Shown in pieces: positions 51,101 through 55,098 of a stretch of DNA of 64,000 bases. The notes under the pieces were generated by a model, which had not been told where the DNA came from, ran no database searches, and saw only the letters and a list, made by a program, of their open reading frames with translations. The position numbers were made by a program, and so were the translations under genes. The DNA comes from Paracentrotus lividus (taxonomy: Eukaryota > Echinodermata > Echinoidea > Camarodonta > Echinidae), in the NCBI GenBank assembly GCA_940671915.1, contig CALNVZ010003426.1, forward strand, positions 10,566,223 to 10,630,222, in the 5' to 3' direction. Position 1 is the stretch's first letter. Every line of letters starts with the position of its first letter.

Positions 51101-51519
51101 ATGTAGATTAGTAGCAAAGGACGTTTCAATAAAATAATGGAAGCGTCGTGGTGTAGTGGTTTCTGACTCTCGCCTTTAAATCAGAGGGTCGCAGGTTCGA
51201 ATCCCAACCCGGCGTTAATTTCCTTCGGCAAGAAATTCATCCACAATTTGCTGCACTCGACCCAGGTGAGGTGAATGGGGACCTGGTAGGAATATTTATT
51301 CCTTGAAACGCAGCGCGCGTAAAAGCTGCACTGCTAAAGCCAGGGTAATTATGCTGCATAATTGTAGAGCGCTTAGAGACTTCTGATAAAGTAAGTGTTA
51401 GGCGCTATATAAGCAAGTATAATTATAATGGCCCACGTCTACGTTGATTCCTTACTTTCGTATCTTATTTGTTTTTTTTCTCATGTATAGGTAAAGGAAC
51501 TTACACCAGTAAGGTATAG
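7865..51519 (+). CDS. Giant single-pass mucin-like membrane protein, KIAA1549/UPF0606-like (18-exon gene model)
   Basis: The model joins 7865-7976, 30609-30676, 31957-38424, 39278-39433, 40123-40440, 40906-41058, 41432-41593, an uncertain exon near 42.5-42.9 kb, 43291-43393, 44300-44512, 45265-45399, 45915-45964, 46335-46380, 47714-47797, 48256-48366, 49133-50014, 50834-50969 and 51491-51519. All introns are GT..AG and all phases agree except at the uncertain exon. The product is about 3,117 residues: signal peptide (about 1-34), Ser/Thr-rich ectodomain (about 61-2200) with 50-residue repeats (about 825-1597), two SEA-like modules (about 2090-2430), a transmembrane helix (about 2444-2470) and a tail of about 640 residues with Lys/Arg-rich and coiled-coil stretches. 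The family call is inferred from this architecture: a large Ser/Thr ectodomain, juxtamembrane modules with an FYV...LGY pattern, one helix and a long basic tail. It could instead be another mucin-like receptor. The function of the family is poorly known. The first intron hosts the antisense lectin gene. Confidence 0.75.
8100..8640. repeat. GAT/GATGAA-rich simple satellite, left of gap
   Basis: Irregular tandem GATGAT and GATGAA. The open frames here on either strand are products of the repeat. Confidence 0.9.
8641..9560. other. Assembly gap (25 N at 8900-8924) with duplicated flanks
   Basis: The segment 8641-8899, starting GATAATGTTTCGACAGAAA, recurs at 9302-9556 with only small indels. The GAT satellite before it also recurs after the gap at 8925-9300. 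The duplication is therefore centred on the gap and is most likely a mis-join of overlapping or allelic sequence. Confidence 0.85.
9703..9743. repeat. (AG)n microsatellite
   Basis: A nearly pure GA run inside a wider purine-rich stretch (9590-9745). Overlapping Ser/Leu-rich frames on the - strand are artefacts of the repeat. Confidence 0.95.
11032..14668. mobile_element. 3.6-kb element with internal arrays, nested in the previous element
   Basis: The ends are GGCGCGTTATCCAGGATT and CCCCAGAATACGCGC, an imperfect inverted repeat shared with a short copy at 21640-21946. Inside lie about four units of roughly 465 bp (each with a GTTCCTCAGGAACACAATGT segment and a GCGAGCGCGAAGCGCGAGC-like motif), followed by a short-period minisatellite. 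Confidence 0.6.
12200..14500. repeat. Minisatellite, about 25-30 bp unit (TTTAAGGTCGATTTGGCGCC)
   Basis: Dozens of diverged units with the core GATTTGGCGCCCC followed by TAAGTTTAAG. A segment of about 400-450 bp (from near 13500) is itself repeated from near 14000, seen as repeated CCCTTCCCCTCTCCC blocks near 13725 and 14220. Open frames here are spurious. Confidence 0.85.
15254..16247. mobile_element. Tc1/mariner-like palindromic MITE, 994 bp
   Basis: The ends are CACTGTCCGTCATAAAGG and CCTTTATGACGAACAGTG, extending to about 30 bp and flanked by TA on both sides. The arms pair further inward (CTCAGTCCTACCC with GGGTAGGACTAAAG). No transposase was found. Confidence 0.75.
16715..16850. repeat. 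Short inverted repeat with TATGTCAT/ATGACATA arms
   Basis: It begins GAAACTTTTATGTCATATCA and ends ATGATGACATAAAAATTTTT. Small palindromic element of unknown family. Confidence 0.4.
17125..17480 (+). repeat. Minisatellite GGTTCATTCGTCCGAAAATG, forward arm
   Basis: About a dozen diverged 25-45-bp units. The same units occur inverted at 17947-18090, so the whole is a foldback interrupted by a LINE tail and poly-T. Confidence 0.8.
17490..17882 (+). mobile_element. 5'-truncated CR1/L2-like LINE fragment
   Basis: The + strand reads IRYQGPRMWNSLNN, a broken gap, then NSFKYKMKSNLLSGY, the typical C-terminal end of CR1/L2-type reverse transcriptase proteins. A 3' UTR and a (GAATT)n tail at 17860-17881 follow. 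It sits between the two arms of the inverted minisatellite. Confidence 0.65.
17890..17946. repeat. Poly-T tract, about 57 bp
   Basis: An uninterrupted T run separating the LINE tail from the inverted minisatellite arm. Confidence 0.95.
17947..18090 (-). repeat. Minisatellite, inverted arm
   Basis: CATTTCATTTTCGGACGAA units are the reverse complement of the 17125-17480 array. Confidence 0.8.
18752..19036. mobile_element. MITE of the ATAGGTTTTCCCGG family, diverged copy
   Basis: The ends (ATAGGTTTCCCCAGTCAATT and AAATTGACCGGGAAAACG) and internal segments resemble the copies at 24597-25053 and 38730-39170. Confidence 0.55.
19500..19773 (-). pseudogene. Tyrosine-recombinase/DUF3504-like first exon, left palindrome arm
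   Basis: On the - strand ATG at 19773 reads MAASTSCQIDGITRFQQYND and continues EEIVDFMNSTD. After a frame break come LSIFREFCSQIDGVSCDEID and LDSALARF. The EFC..ID..SLD..LARFF(V/D)AR pattern is that of N-terminal core-binding regions of Crypton-like recombinases and related DUF3504 proteins. Frame breaks prevent a full product. Confidence 0.4.
20438..20719 (+). pseudogene. Same first exon, right palindrome arm
   Basis: ATG at 20438-20440; a missing base early shifts the frame. Further on the frame reads IKSLDSALARFFVDARTKRA and KYLYLLDPEE, then AAAG|gtaagc, a good donor. The arm is thus the first exon of a split gene or transposon. The remaining exons are not in the window next to it. Confidence 0.4.
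21136..21410. mobile_element. hAT-like MITE with 15-bp TIR
   Basis: The ends are CAGAAGCGGATCTAG and CTGGATCCGCCCCTG, flanked by TTTGA on each side (a 5-bp direct repeat). The interior has poly-G, poly-C and poly-A runs and a CTCGCTCCGCTCGCTTGG segment. Confidence 0.6.
21640..21946. mobile_element. Short copy of the GCGCGTATCC element
   Basis: The ends (GGCGCGTATCCAGGATTTGG and CCCCAGAATACGCGC) match those of the 11032-14668 element. The first 60 bases also match (GATTTTGGCGCCCC). Confidence 0.6.
22028..23680. mobile_element. 1.65-kb element with three ~400-bp tandem units
   Basis: The ends are GGCGTAAATCC and GGATTTACGCC. Three units begin near 22255, 22665 and 23045 (TTCATTTTAGTAATGGAAAA segment). 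Each has two copies of a GCGAGCGCGAAGCGCGAGC-like motif about 80-100 bases apart, followed by SAAAATTTT. No transposase is visible. Confidence 0.6.
23710..23900. repeat. Palindrome with AATAATGCATT ends
   Basis: The left arm (AATAATGCATTACGCGGAGT, AGTGTGCAGTGCACGCAGAGG) pairs with the right arm (CCTCGAGTGCACTGCATATC, GGGAAAATGCATTATT) around a TTCTTCT/AGAAGAA centre. Confidence 0.6.
23885..24305. mobile_element. MITE with AAGATGGCTAAGTAATTTC ends
   Basis: ATAAGATGGCTAAGTAATTT at the left and AAATTACTTAGCCATCTTAT at the right form a 20-bp inverted repeat. Internal GTGACCTCATTTACG-like segments repeat directly. Confidence 0.6.
24414..24563. mobile_element. hAT-like MITE, short
   Basis: CAGTGGCGGATCCA and TAGATCCGCCACAG are the ends; TAAGT flanks both sides. 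Its TIR resembles that of the 21136-21410 element. Confidence 0.6.
24597..25053. mobile_element. MITE of the ATAGGTTTTCCCGG family, intact copy
   Basis: The ends are ATAGGTTTTCCCGGCCAATT and AATTGGCCGGGAAAACCTAT. It lies just downstream of the lectin poly(A) signal. An inverted diverged copy lies at 38730-39170. Confidence 0.75.
25133..25138 (-). terminator. Poly(A) signal of the lectin gene
   Basis: AATAAA on the - strand about 45 bases after the exon 3 stop codon. It supports exon 3 as the terminal exon. Confidence 0.5.
25182..25285 (-). CDS. Lectin exon 3: last Cys and short C-terminal tail
   Basis: After a TTTTTTTAG acceptor at 25286-25287 the exon starts GC, which completes T|GC = Cys, the conserved last Cys of domain 3. 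It then encodes 33 residues starting WQCHLQGG and ending TAA at 25184-25182. An AATAAA on this strand lies at about 25138-25133, just downstream. The tail resembles nothing I recognise. Confidence 0.55.
25182..27681 (-). CDS. SUEL-type (rhamnose/galactose-binding) lectin with three lectin domains
   Basis: Exons 27681-27585, 26214-25366 and 25285-25182 join in matching phases to give 349 residues. Residues 1-32 are a signal peptide and short spacer. Three Gal_Lectin (SUEL) domains follow at about 34-123, 125-220 and 221-316. Each has the YGR motif (about 59-61, 158-160, 248-250), the NPC or DPC motif, a (Y/H)KYLE(V/I) strand and the set of paired Cys. Proteins of this family are secreted and bind rhamnose or galactose on glycans and microbes. 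The gene is antisense and nested in intron 1 of the giant membrane protein. If the last intron is not removed, the protein ends at residue 317 (TAA 25358-25360). The domain call is secure; the last exon is less so. Confidence 0.88.
25366..26214 (-). CDS. Lectin exon 2: all three SUEL domains
   Basis: An 849-bp exon beginning after CCGTTTACAG and running without stops through three domains, so the domains are not separated by introns. The third Cys-rich domain ends TATAAAT|gtaagt, a strong donor. Domain 1 is about as diverged from domains 2 and 3 as they are from each other by eye. Confidence 0.9.
26215..27584 (-). other. Lectin intron 1
   Basis: No further exon or element is recognised. It has several poly-G and poly-T runs and a simple A-rich stretch near 27480-27570. 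Confidence 0.6.
27585..27681 (-). CDS. Lectin exon 1: start and signal peptide
   Basis: ATG at 27681-27679 reads MNSKQLSTLWLFMVSAYNVY and continues to TCA|G before gtatgc. There are 32 codons plus one base. The hydrophobic core LSTLWLFMVSA is a signal peptide. The G joins TT of exon 2 to give Val. Confidence 0.85.
27755..28490. repeat. Lectin upstream region, copy A of a duplication
   Basis: From the lectin promoter outward, this segment matches 28607-29500 in the same order and orientation. Shared blocks include the CATGGCAGTAT segment, CAATAATTGCGCTTA, TTGATTTGGTGCTCAAT and TTTATTTTAGGCACCGTAAA. Confidence 0.8.
27814..27821 (-). promoter_or_regulatory. TATA box candidate of the lectin gene
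   Basis: On the - strand the sequence reads TATAAATA, 133 bases upstream of the lectin ATG. A start site near 27785 and a 5' UTR of about 100 bases would follow. The position is plausible for an abundant secreted protein, but no other promoter element is clear. Confidence 0.45.
28607..29500. repeat. Lectin upstream region, copy B of the duplication
   Basis: It matches copy A but carries an insert of about 150-180 bases with a (CTAT)n microsatellite at 28927-28962. The TATAAATA of copy A is changed here (CTATTAATGAGG on the + strand). No lectin exon follows it, so it may be what remains of a tandem gene duplication. Confidence 0.75.
30008..30054. repeat. (TA)n microsatellite
   Basis: About 23 TA units. 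The 80 bases after it (30055-30135, TTCTCTTCACCCATTTCTTT) match 54985-55070 in reverse, where another (TA)n run lies alongside. Confidence 0.95.
30240..30301. repeat. (CA)n microsatellite
   Basis: A run of C followed by CA and CAAA units. Overlapping His/Thr frames are artefacts. Confidence 0.95.
30609..30676 (+). CDS. Exon 2 of membrane protein: short N-terminal ectodomain segment
   Basis: A 68-bp exon between a pyrimidine-rich TTCTACAG acceptor and a gtaagt donor. It enters in phase 1 and leaves in phase 0, encoding 22 residues including NSTVYVTVAVTDDW, with an NST glycosylation sequon. No other frame joins exon 1 to the giant exon without a stop. Confidence 0.75.
30838..31094. mobile_element. 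257-bp MITE in intron 2
   Basis: The ends TGAAGAGGTCATTTCAAAAA and TTTGGGACTGAGCTCTTCA, with AGGTACTACATCC / GGATGTAGTACCT inside, form inverted arms. The open frame 30876-31244 lies mostly in it and is not a gene. Confidence 0.65.
31195..31814. mobile_element. TTAA-flanked MITE (piggyBac-like), 620 bp
   Basis: The ends are TTAAAGGGCTCC and GGAGTCCTCCTTTAA; arms also pair inside (GTCTCAGTCCCCCTACTTTT with AGTAGGGGGACTGTGACATC). It ends 142 bp upstream of the giant exon. Confidence 0.7.
31957..38424 (+). CDS. Exon 3: giant Ser/Thr-rich ectodomain exon (6,468 bp)
   Basis: This open frame of 2,156 codons starts at a CTTTTTCAG acceptor and ends at CCG|gtaagt, phase 0 at both ends. The open frame continues 5 codons upstream into the intron only from a TTG, so no start lies here. 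The product is dominated by Ser, Thr, Pro, Val, Ile and Leu, as in mucin-type or heavily O-glycosylated ectodomains. In order it holds unique Ser/Thr-rich sequence, a small Cys/Pro cluster near 33664-33760 (six Cys in about 32 residues), a 50-residue tandem array (34249-36567), more Ser/Thr-rich sequence, and from about 37990 a folded-looking region that begins the first SEA-like module. Furin-like basic sites are RRRR (38128-38139), RKRQ (38200-38211) and RRKR (38380-38391). Confidence 0.9.
34249..36567 (+). repeat. Coding tandem repeat, 150 bp (50 aa) unit, about 15 copies
   Basis: Each unit begins STILVSDTIIEPTPSDGLVA and ends near TPSFFYSTALDF. Eleven full units run from 34249 to 35898. 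Then come a 12-residue partial unit, two full units, a 49-residue unit, another 12-residue partial and a last full unit. Neighbouring units differ more than units four apart: 34699-34848 and 35299-35448 differ at only about two bases, and the two units that follow (34849, 34999) likewise resemble 35449 and 35599. This gives a 600-bp higher-order period and indicates recent amplification by unequal exchange while keeping the frame open. Confidence 0.92.
38730..39170. mobile_element. MITE of the ATAGGTTTTCCCGG family, inverted copy
   Basis: Reverse-complement match to 24597-25053 through most of its length; the left end is lost. It lies in intron 3 and creates the spurious frames near 38911-39245. 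Confidence 0.75.
39278..39433 (+). CDS. Exon 4: second half of SEA-like module 1
   Basis: A 156-bp phase 0-0 exon (TTTTCATAG acceptor, gtgagt donor) encoding 52 residues with the pattern VTMTFYVMENESLVLA and a terminal LGYA. Exon 6 has the same layout (VDVAFYVVDEGLVIPG then VMGYQ), so the ectodomain carries two copies of one module, each split over two exons at matching places. Confidence 0.85.
40123..40440 (+). CDS. Exon 5: first half of SEA-like module 2 with basic cleavage sites
   Basis: A 318-bp phase 0-0 exon (TAATATTTCAG acceptor, gtatgt donor) encoding 106 residues. A Pro-rich linker leads into WLKVTLKVDVAFDETNATF, then DLEFLYVNG, matching the region of exon 3 that ends with NLEILYIEA. 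Basic sites are RTRR and RRRR (40396-40407), the latter followed by Ala, a plausible furin or autoproteolytic region. The exon is followed by a poly-T run in the intron. Confidence 0.85.
40906..41058 (+). CDS. Exon 6: second half of SEA-like module 2
   Basis: A 153-bp phase 0-0 exon (TATATAG acceptor, CAG|gtaaaa donor) encoding 51 residues, including VDVAFYVVDEGLVIPG and ending LYDVMGYQ. It is paralogous to exon 4, as judged by the aligned FYV and GY positions. Confidence 0.85.
41432..41593 (+). CDS. Exon 7: transmembrane helix
   Basis: A 162-bp exon encoding a short juxtamembrane stretch, four consecutive Trp, about 22 Ile/Leu/Val/Phe-rich residues and then the stop-transfer segment WAKKTAVK. 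This fixes a type I topology with the giant exon outside and the later exons in the cytosol. The TTG|gtatca donor is moderate; the exon leaves in phase 0, which conflicts with the natural acceptor of the next exon. Confidence 0.85.
42062..42116. repeat. Poly-T tract in intron 7
   Basis: An uninterrupted run of about 48 T. A GT-rich stretch (TTTTGTTTG units, 41640-41800) lies just upstream. Confidence 0.95.
42320..42845. repeat. Tandem duplication of about 255 bp across the exon 8 acceptor
   Basis: Unit 1 (about 42320-42588) and unit 2 (about 42589-42845) share GACATG(T/A)GGGGAAATTATTG, CAAT(A/G)(A/G)AATGGGTCGTTCCG, a poly-C run, AGAATAAAGTGGATCGTT and the intron-exon boundary CCTCAGTTGAGCTGGGATT. 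Confidence 0.85.
42539..42575 (+). CDS. Possible exon 8a, a tandem-duplicated micro-exon that would repair the frame
   Basis: It sits at the same place in the upstream unit of a 255-bp tandem duplication as exon 8b does in the downstream unit. Read from CCTCAG|TTGAG in phase 0 it gives 12 open codons (LSWDCLRLEKHR) plus one base up to a gtgtaa donor. The leftover C joins TT of the exon at 42803, exactly restoring the frame of exon 8b. The donor is weak, so this is a hypothesis only. Confidence 0.3.
42803..42935 (+). CDS. Exon 8b: first cytoplasmic exon (acceptor uncertain)
   Basis: The open frame reads ELGFLRLEKEPKAKL and continues to a GAG|AG..gtacg donor in phase 2, which fits the next exon. 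The best acceptor (CCTCAG at 42802) requires phase 1, but exon 7 leaves in phase 0. Solutions are an acceptor five bases further on (42808), the micro-exon at 42539-42575, or a weak later donor in exon 7 (after 41607). The downstream frame is not in doubt. Confidence 0.7.
43291..43393 (+). CDS. Exon 9: basic cytoplasmic segment
   Basis: A 103-bp exon with an ATTCATTTAG acceptor and a gtaaga donor. It encodes a very basic stretch (KRPKKKRSKR) followed by YAKRGYLSDE. It enters in phase 2 and leaves in phase 0. The basic run could bind membrane lipid or act as a nuclear localisation signal; neither is shown. Confidence 0.8.
43715..44135. mobile_element. 421-bp MITE in intron 9
   Basis: The ends TAAAGGCCACCGCACACCTT and AAGGTGTGCGGTGGCCTTTA are a perfect 20-bp inverted repeat. 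Confidence 0.85.
44300..44512 (+). CDS. Exon 10: cytoplasmic tail segment
   Basis: A 213-bp phase 0-0 exon encoding 71 residues, including HRPLVAYSETESEIST. An internal GCA|gtaagc is a strong donor look-alike after 21 codons and could give a shorter exon, but the whole stretch stays open to AAG|gttaga. Confidence 0.8.
44526..44837. mobile_element. 312-bp foldback MITE in intron 10
   Basis: GCCCGTATTCTCAAAAGCCG at the left pairs with CGGCTTTTGTAAATTCGGGC at the right, and AAGCCTAGCTTAAAT pairs with ATTTAAGCTAGGCTT. Confidence 0.8.
45265..45399 (+). CDS. Exon 11: Lys-rich coiled-coil segment
   Basis: A 135-bp phase 0-0 exon (GATTCCTAG acceptor) starting SWYTTHIDKDPEELRK and continuing through a highly charged Lys/Arg/Glu helix (KRRQKKKKEKK) to MQKE|gtaaaa. 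The heptad-like charge pattern suggests a coiled coil. Confidence 0.8.
45915..45964 (+). CDS. Exon 12: cytoplasmic micro-exon
   Basis: A 50-bp exon encoding FDAVLGGTDEIRNPTA plus two bases (AG) before gtgaga. The AG is completed by A of exon 13 to give Arg. It is open in one frame only and flanked by consensus sites. Confidence 0.7.
46335..46380 (+). CDS. Exon 13: cytoplasmic micro-exon
   Basis: A 46-bp exon between TATAATCAG and ATG|gtaagt encoding QLQFNRTDRWKPKSM after the shared Arg. Its phase matches both neighbours. Confidence 0.7.
46850..47015. repeat. Short inverted repeat in intron 13
   Basis: GGACAAGTACCCCCTG pairs loosely with CAGGGGGTACGTAGTTG, and the middle has AACCTCTTTTTTTTTAGGG. 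Probably a decayed MITE. Confidence 0.45.
47714..47797 (+). CDS. Exon 14: cytoplasmic segment with two possible donors
   Basis: An 84-bp phase 0-0 exon (CCCCAAACAG acceptor) ending GCT|gtaagt. An in-frame earlier donor, GCT|gtaagg after 47761, would remove 12 residues without changing frame, so two isoforms are possible. Confidence 0.7.
48256..48366 (+). CDS. Exon 15: cytoplasmic segment
   Basis: A 111-bp phase 0-0 exon (TTTGTATAG acceptor, CAG|gtatac donor) encoding APPVTDHEAIKKEIEELLKR and a Pro-rich end. It has a short amphipathic helix. Confidence 0.8.
48492..48696. mobile_element. ~200-bp MITE, copy 1 (intron 15)
   Basis: AGGGCCTGTCCCACAGGAGG and CTGCTGTGGAACAGGCCT are the ends; GGCGATCGTT pairs with AACGATCGCC. 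Copy 2 is at 50031-50234 in the same orientation. Confidence 0.75.
49133..50014 (+). CDS. Exon 16: main cytoplasmic exon with two coiled-coil segments
   Basis: An 882-bp exon of 294 codons beginning after CTTCTTTAG. The first 40 residues form a charged helix (KRKWAEERKK-like pattern, then INRILDEAFEL). The middle is Met/Ser/Tyr/Pro-rich. Near the end comes a second helix (EENMSLQRLVAKQQREL). The likely donor is ACA|gtaagc at 50015. If it is not used, the frame stops two codons later (TAA at 50021-50023). Confidence 0.85.
50015..50505 (+). other. Alternative 3' end: retained intron 16 with stop and poly(A) signal
   Basis: If the donor at 50015 is skipped, the protein ends Val-Ser-stop (TAA 50021-50023). 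An AATAAA at 50500-50505 lies downstream, with a 200-bp MITE between. Such a transcript would lack exons 17 and 18 and the PDZ-like end. This is inference from signals only. Confidence 0.35.
50031..50234. mobile_element. ~200-bp MITE, copy 2 (intron 16)
   Basis: It has the same ends and internal GGCGA(C/T)...GCGATC pattern as 48492-48696. It begins 16 bases after the exon 16 donor. Confidence 0.75.
50834..50969 (+). CDS. Exon 17: penultimate coding exon
   Basis: A 136-bp exon (ATTTTTAAG acceptor) encoding DDHKVVERTSHSV and a Lys/Arg/Pro-rich segment through HHIEKP plus one base before gtaaac. The leftover G is completed by GT of exon 18. Confidence 0.75.
51138..51432 (+). mobile_element. tRNA-derived SINE in intron 17
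   Basis: The head has an A box (TGGTGTAGTGGTTT) and a B box (GGTTCGAATCC) in tRNA spacing. A unique body and a TAGGCGCTATATAAGCAAGT tail follow. The anticodon arm does not pair well, so it is a SINE rather than a tRNA gene. Confidence 0.75.
51491..51519 (+). CDS. Exon 18: last coding exon, C-terminus TYTSKV
   Basis: After a CATGTATAG acceptor, GT completes Gly and the frame reads KGTYTSKV and TAG. The last three residues Ser-Lys-Val fit the class I PDZ ligand pattern (S/T-x-V). Short exons are easy to miscall; the phase match and the plausible C-terminus are the support. Confidence 0.6.
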
Positions 51520-51723
51520 ACGTTGAAATCATAAAAGCACACCTTGTCTTTATTGTGTCTGAGACATTTATTTATGAATCTGATTATGATCGTGGCTGGG
51601 GATAAACCTTCTGACGTCACATTCTGAAAGTCGCAAACAAACTGCGGACTCGGAGAACCATCAAAGTCTTTACAGAGAGAACTGACCACTGAACCACCCT
51701 TGAGCTCCGTATTGATTAATATA

Positions 51724-52175
51724 CAGTCTGTGTCAAAAACAATGGTACAGTCGGGGGGAAAATAATCGTTTCATATAATATGTGTATGTGGTACTAAATT
51801 AAAGTCAAAAGATTTTCCTTGCTGATGCTCTTTGTTCTTTATAATTTGCTTTCGTAAAACAAAAGTTATGCTAAATTTTGTGCGACAAGGGACAAATCAA
51901 AATTACGCACTCCTATTGTTCTGGAGCACTGAATTCATGGCCATTATGCGAAACCTACACAAAGGCATGGGACAGCGTGCAAAAAATGGATTTTTCTTGA
52001 TTACAGAAAATTAGTCATATCTCAAAAAATACTGCACCAAATGTGATGAAAAAAATTGCAGAAGAAAGTCTGATTTTCCTGCTTTATGAAAATACCAAAT
52101 AATAACAGGATGTGATTAATTTTCATACTATAAAAAAATGTTTTCCAACTGTACCATTTTATTTGACACAGACTG
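51724..52175. mobile_element. 452-bp TA-flanked MITE, copy 1
   Basis: The ends CAGTCTGTGTCAAAAACAATGG-like at the left (CAGTCTGTGTC core) and GACACAGACTG at the right, flanked by TA. An inverted copy is at 58209-58681. It lies in the 3' UTR or just downstream of the membrane protein gene. Confidence 0.8.
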
Positions 52176-52602
52176 TAGAATTGGAATGCTCTTGTACACT
52201 ACGGGTATTGGAGATTGAAGTTACTGAAATAGCAGCAGCGGATCCAGCATTGGCCCGGACAGAGGATTTTATCGGCCATGTCCAGTGAGTCACTACTATC
52301 ACCAGACGAATGGGCCGATAGAATACTTTGTCAGAGCTTATGATGGATCCGCGCCTTAATGTATGCGCTAACGTCGTGTCATTGTCAAAGAGGCTATAAT
52401 GTCAAAGATTCAAGATGATTAGAAAGTGCCGCTTAGTTCGATAGAAAACATACAAGATATACTTTGATGACATTTCAAAGATAAGTATGTTTACTAATAA
52501 TATGACGTTTTAAAAAATAGACTATGGTTAAAGATGTTATTTAAAAGGCGTCTTCTCACGCGAGATAACGGGTCCCATTGTCCGTGATATCCGAACTACA
52601 TA

Positions 52603-53610
52603 CAGTGGTGGCCAAAATTATTAGAACACCAAGCATATTTAAATGATTTTAGTTATTTTCATTCAGTTGACCATTTGAATACCTATAAAAGGGTTGGAAT
52701 GTCTCCGAATGTCATCATTATGCTTTAAAAACTACATAACATAGCCATGCGTTGGGAACTCGCCCCCAAGTCGCCCTTTTTTATGTTACGCCACCAATTG
52801 AAAAATCTAAAAAAAAATCTTGTCCCTTTCAGGATCAAAGTGTCATAACGTTAAACATTTTAAGCCTCTCCCTACAAAAGTATAATAATATTATATATTC
52901 TGAAAGGAAATTTCCTGAGGATGTAAAAAAATTGCATTCATAATAACGCAGGGTGAAGTAGTAACATCTTATGTGGGATTTTAAAATTATTTTTGAAGGG
53001 CCCCAAATTTTTCAGAGCCCCTATTTAAGTCCCCCTTTCCAGTGACCCTTAATTTTTCACCATATTTCAATTGCTCATGAAATTTCCTTTAAAATATATG
53101 CATTTATAAGTAAATATATTTCTTCACTTTCATGAAAAATAATCTTAACCTGAAATTGGCAGGGTTATTTTTGCTATCTCACGACCAGGGATGGACCAAT
53201 CCAACCCCTCCCTATAAGACCAAGTTTTCTGAACCTTGGCATCTGTTTTGAGCATATAAGAATGAATAAGACTGCAAAATTTGACACGTCTAGCTTAAAA
53301 ACGTTTTGAGCTATCGGCATATGTAACTGACATTTCACGTTTTTGCAATTGTATTACATGTTTAATACACAGGTCTATAGGGAAACTGAAAGCGCATAGC
53401 GCAACAATTTTCAAAGCTGCGCATTACCTGATGGTCGAAGCTATATAAATTTGGTATCAAAAGATGCATAAGACTCTACGCTATAAAGTCATAAAAACTG
53501 TCGGCACCAAAAAGTTATCCTTAAACCTACTTTGGCAAATGTACTAGGGCATTGAGAATCCCATAAACTTTGTGTAGCTTCAGGTGTTCTAATAATTTTG
53601 GCCACAACTG
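52603..53610. mobile_element. Tc1/mariner-like non-autonomous element, 1,008 bp
   Basis: The ends CAGTGGTGGCCAAAATTATT and AATAATTTTGGCCACAACTG, extending to AGAACACC, are flanked by TA. The end sequence resembles known Tc1-type termini. No transposase frame was found inside. Confidence 0.8.
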
Positions 53611-54980
53611 TATATATATAAGATGCTAATTATTTTTGAGCTGCAGGAACGTCATTGGGAGGATAACTACGAAACAATAATTCAAACGATTCAGATAATG
53701 AATCTCTTCATTACATAGAGGTTATTGTGTTGTCATAACAGCGTTTTAAAATAATATAATGGGCGTATAAGGAAAAGAGGAAACTAAATTTCGATAATTA
53801 TGTTTCAATAAACATTAAGCCAACTGCAGTGACAATCATTATCATCTAAATGGACAATTTTATTAGATGGTTTCAAGGATATTCGTTGATTTTGCTATGT
53901 ATCAACTTATAAAATGTCGAAATAATCTTTCTGGCGAAAACAGAAGTCTTAAAAGAAAACAAGTATAAGCACGAAGGGTAGCAGTTAATTACTCTTCCGA
54001 TCCAAAAAAAAAATCTCCAGGAATAAAACACTAATGTGAACCATGTAATTGGCCATGTAATTTTGAGTTGTTATTTGCTGTTATGAAATAAAGGAACCCT
54101 GTGGAAGGGGAAAATAAAAAAAATAAATAAAAAAATGTGAACCAAAAATCGTCAGACCACGTTATGGAGCGAATTTTTATAATGAAATATAATGGGTGCT
54201 ACATTGTAGTATTTGATTCAAACTTCTCAAAATTATGACAATTATTGAGTTTATTGTGAAACAAAACAATTATCCATATGTACATGTACCTTTGGACAAA
54301 TAAATAAAATGAAATGAAATGAAATGAAATGAAGTGCAATTCAATTTTGATTAAAAATCATTGAAAAGTGTGCTAATCTTTGCCAAAAATATCTTCCAAA
54401 TGAAAGTTATGATCAAAATATTGCGTAATATAATTATATTCTATCACATTGTGATACTGAAAGGTGCATGCATATTTTTACGATGTTGAGATTTAGAAAT
54501 GTCTTTAAACTTGTGTCATTATGGCTTTCACCACATGACTTGATTTTATTTTTATTTTTTTATTTTATTTGAGATTAATGAAACTTGTAGAGTGAGTTGT
54601 TATCAAAACTGACCTTATTTTAATGAACTGTATTATGTTTGATTACGCACATTATTTCTGTGGACGACAAACAAAACCTTACGATGTGCTCATAAAGTGT
54701 CATTAGGCTAGTGCAAATATTTTTATATATTTTTAAGAAAATTAATCAAATAAGTTTTAGGACGCTTTTAGAGTGTTTTATCTTCGTAATGGTATTTGGA
54801 GCGCGTTTATTTCATACACGCATACATGAAAAAAACACAAATCAAAGATTGTTTATGAAGTCATTATTTACTATATATTGTACCAGGGAATTCGGAGTTG
54901 GGGCATGGTCATTCTTTTCCTAAATTTTGGAAATAGATGAATATCTATATAAGTATACTGCAATTTGGATTTACTTATAT
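53611..54980. other. Non-coding AT-rich stretch with a (GAAAT)n tail
   Basis: (GAAAT)n at 54308-54332, preceded by GTACCTTTGGACAAATAAAT, looks like the 3' tail of a truncated retroelement. Nothing else is recognised. Confidence 0.45.
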
Positions 54981-55062
54981 ATATATAAGTGTAAGGGAAT
55001 ACATGTACAACAGCCGATGGGCAACTCTTTTTTTATTTAAATTTGAAAGAAATGGGTGAAGA

Positions 55063-55064
<2 letters not shown>

Positions 55065-55093
<29 letters not shown>
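55065..55093. repeat. (AT)n microsatellite beside a dispersed repeat
   Basis: An AT run; the 80 bases before it match 30055-30135 inverted. Confidence 0.9.

Positions 55094-55098
<5 letters not shown>

Noticed and set aside
51138-51210. Functional tRNA gene
   Set aside because: Promoter boxes are present, but the stems do not fold well and a SINE body follows.
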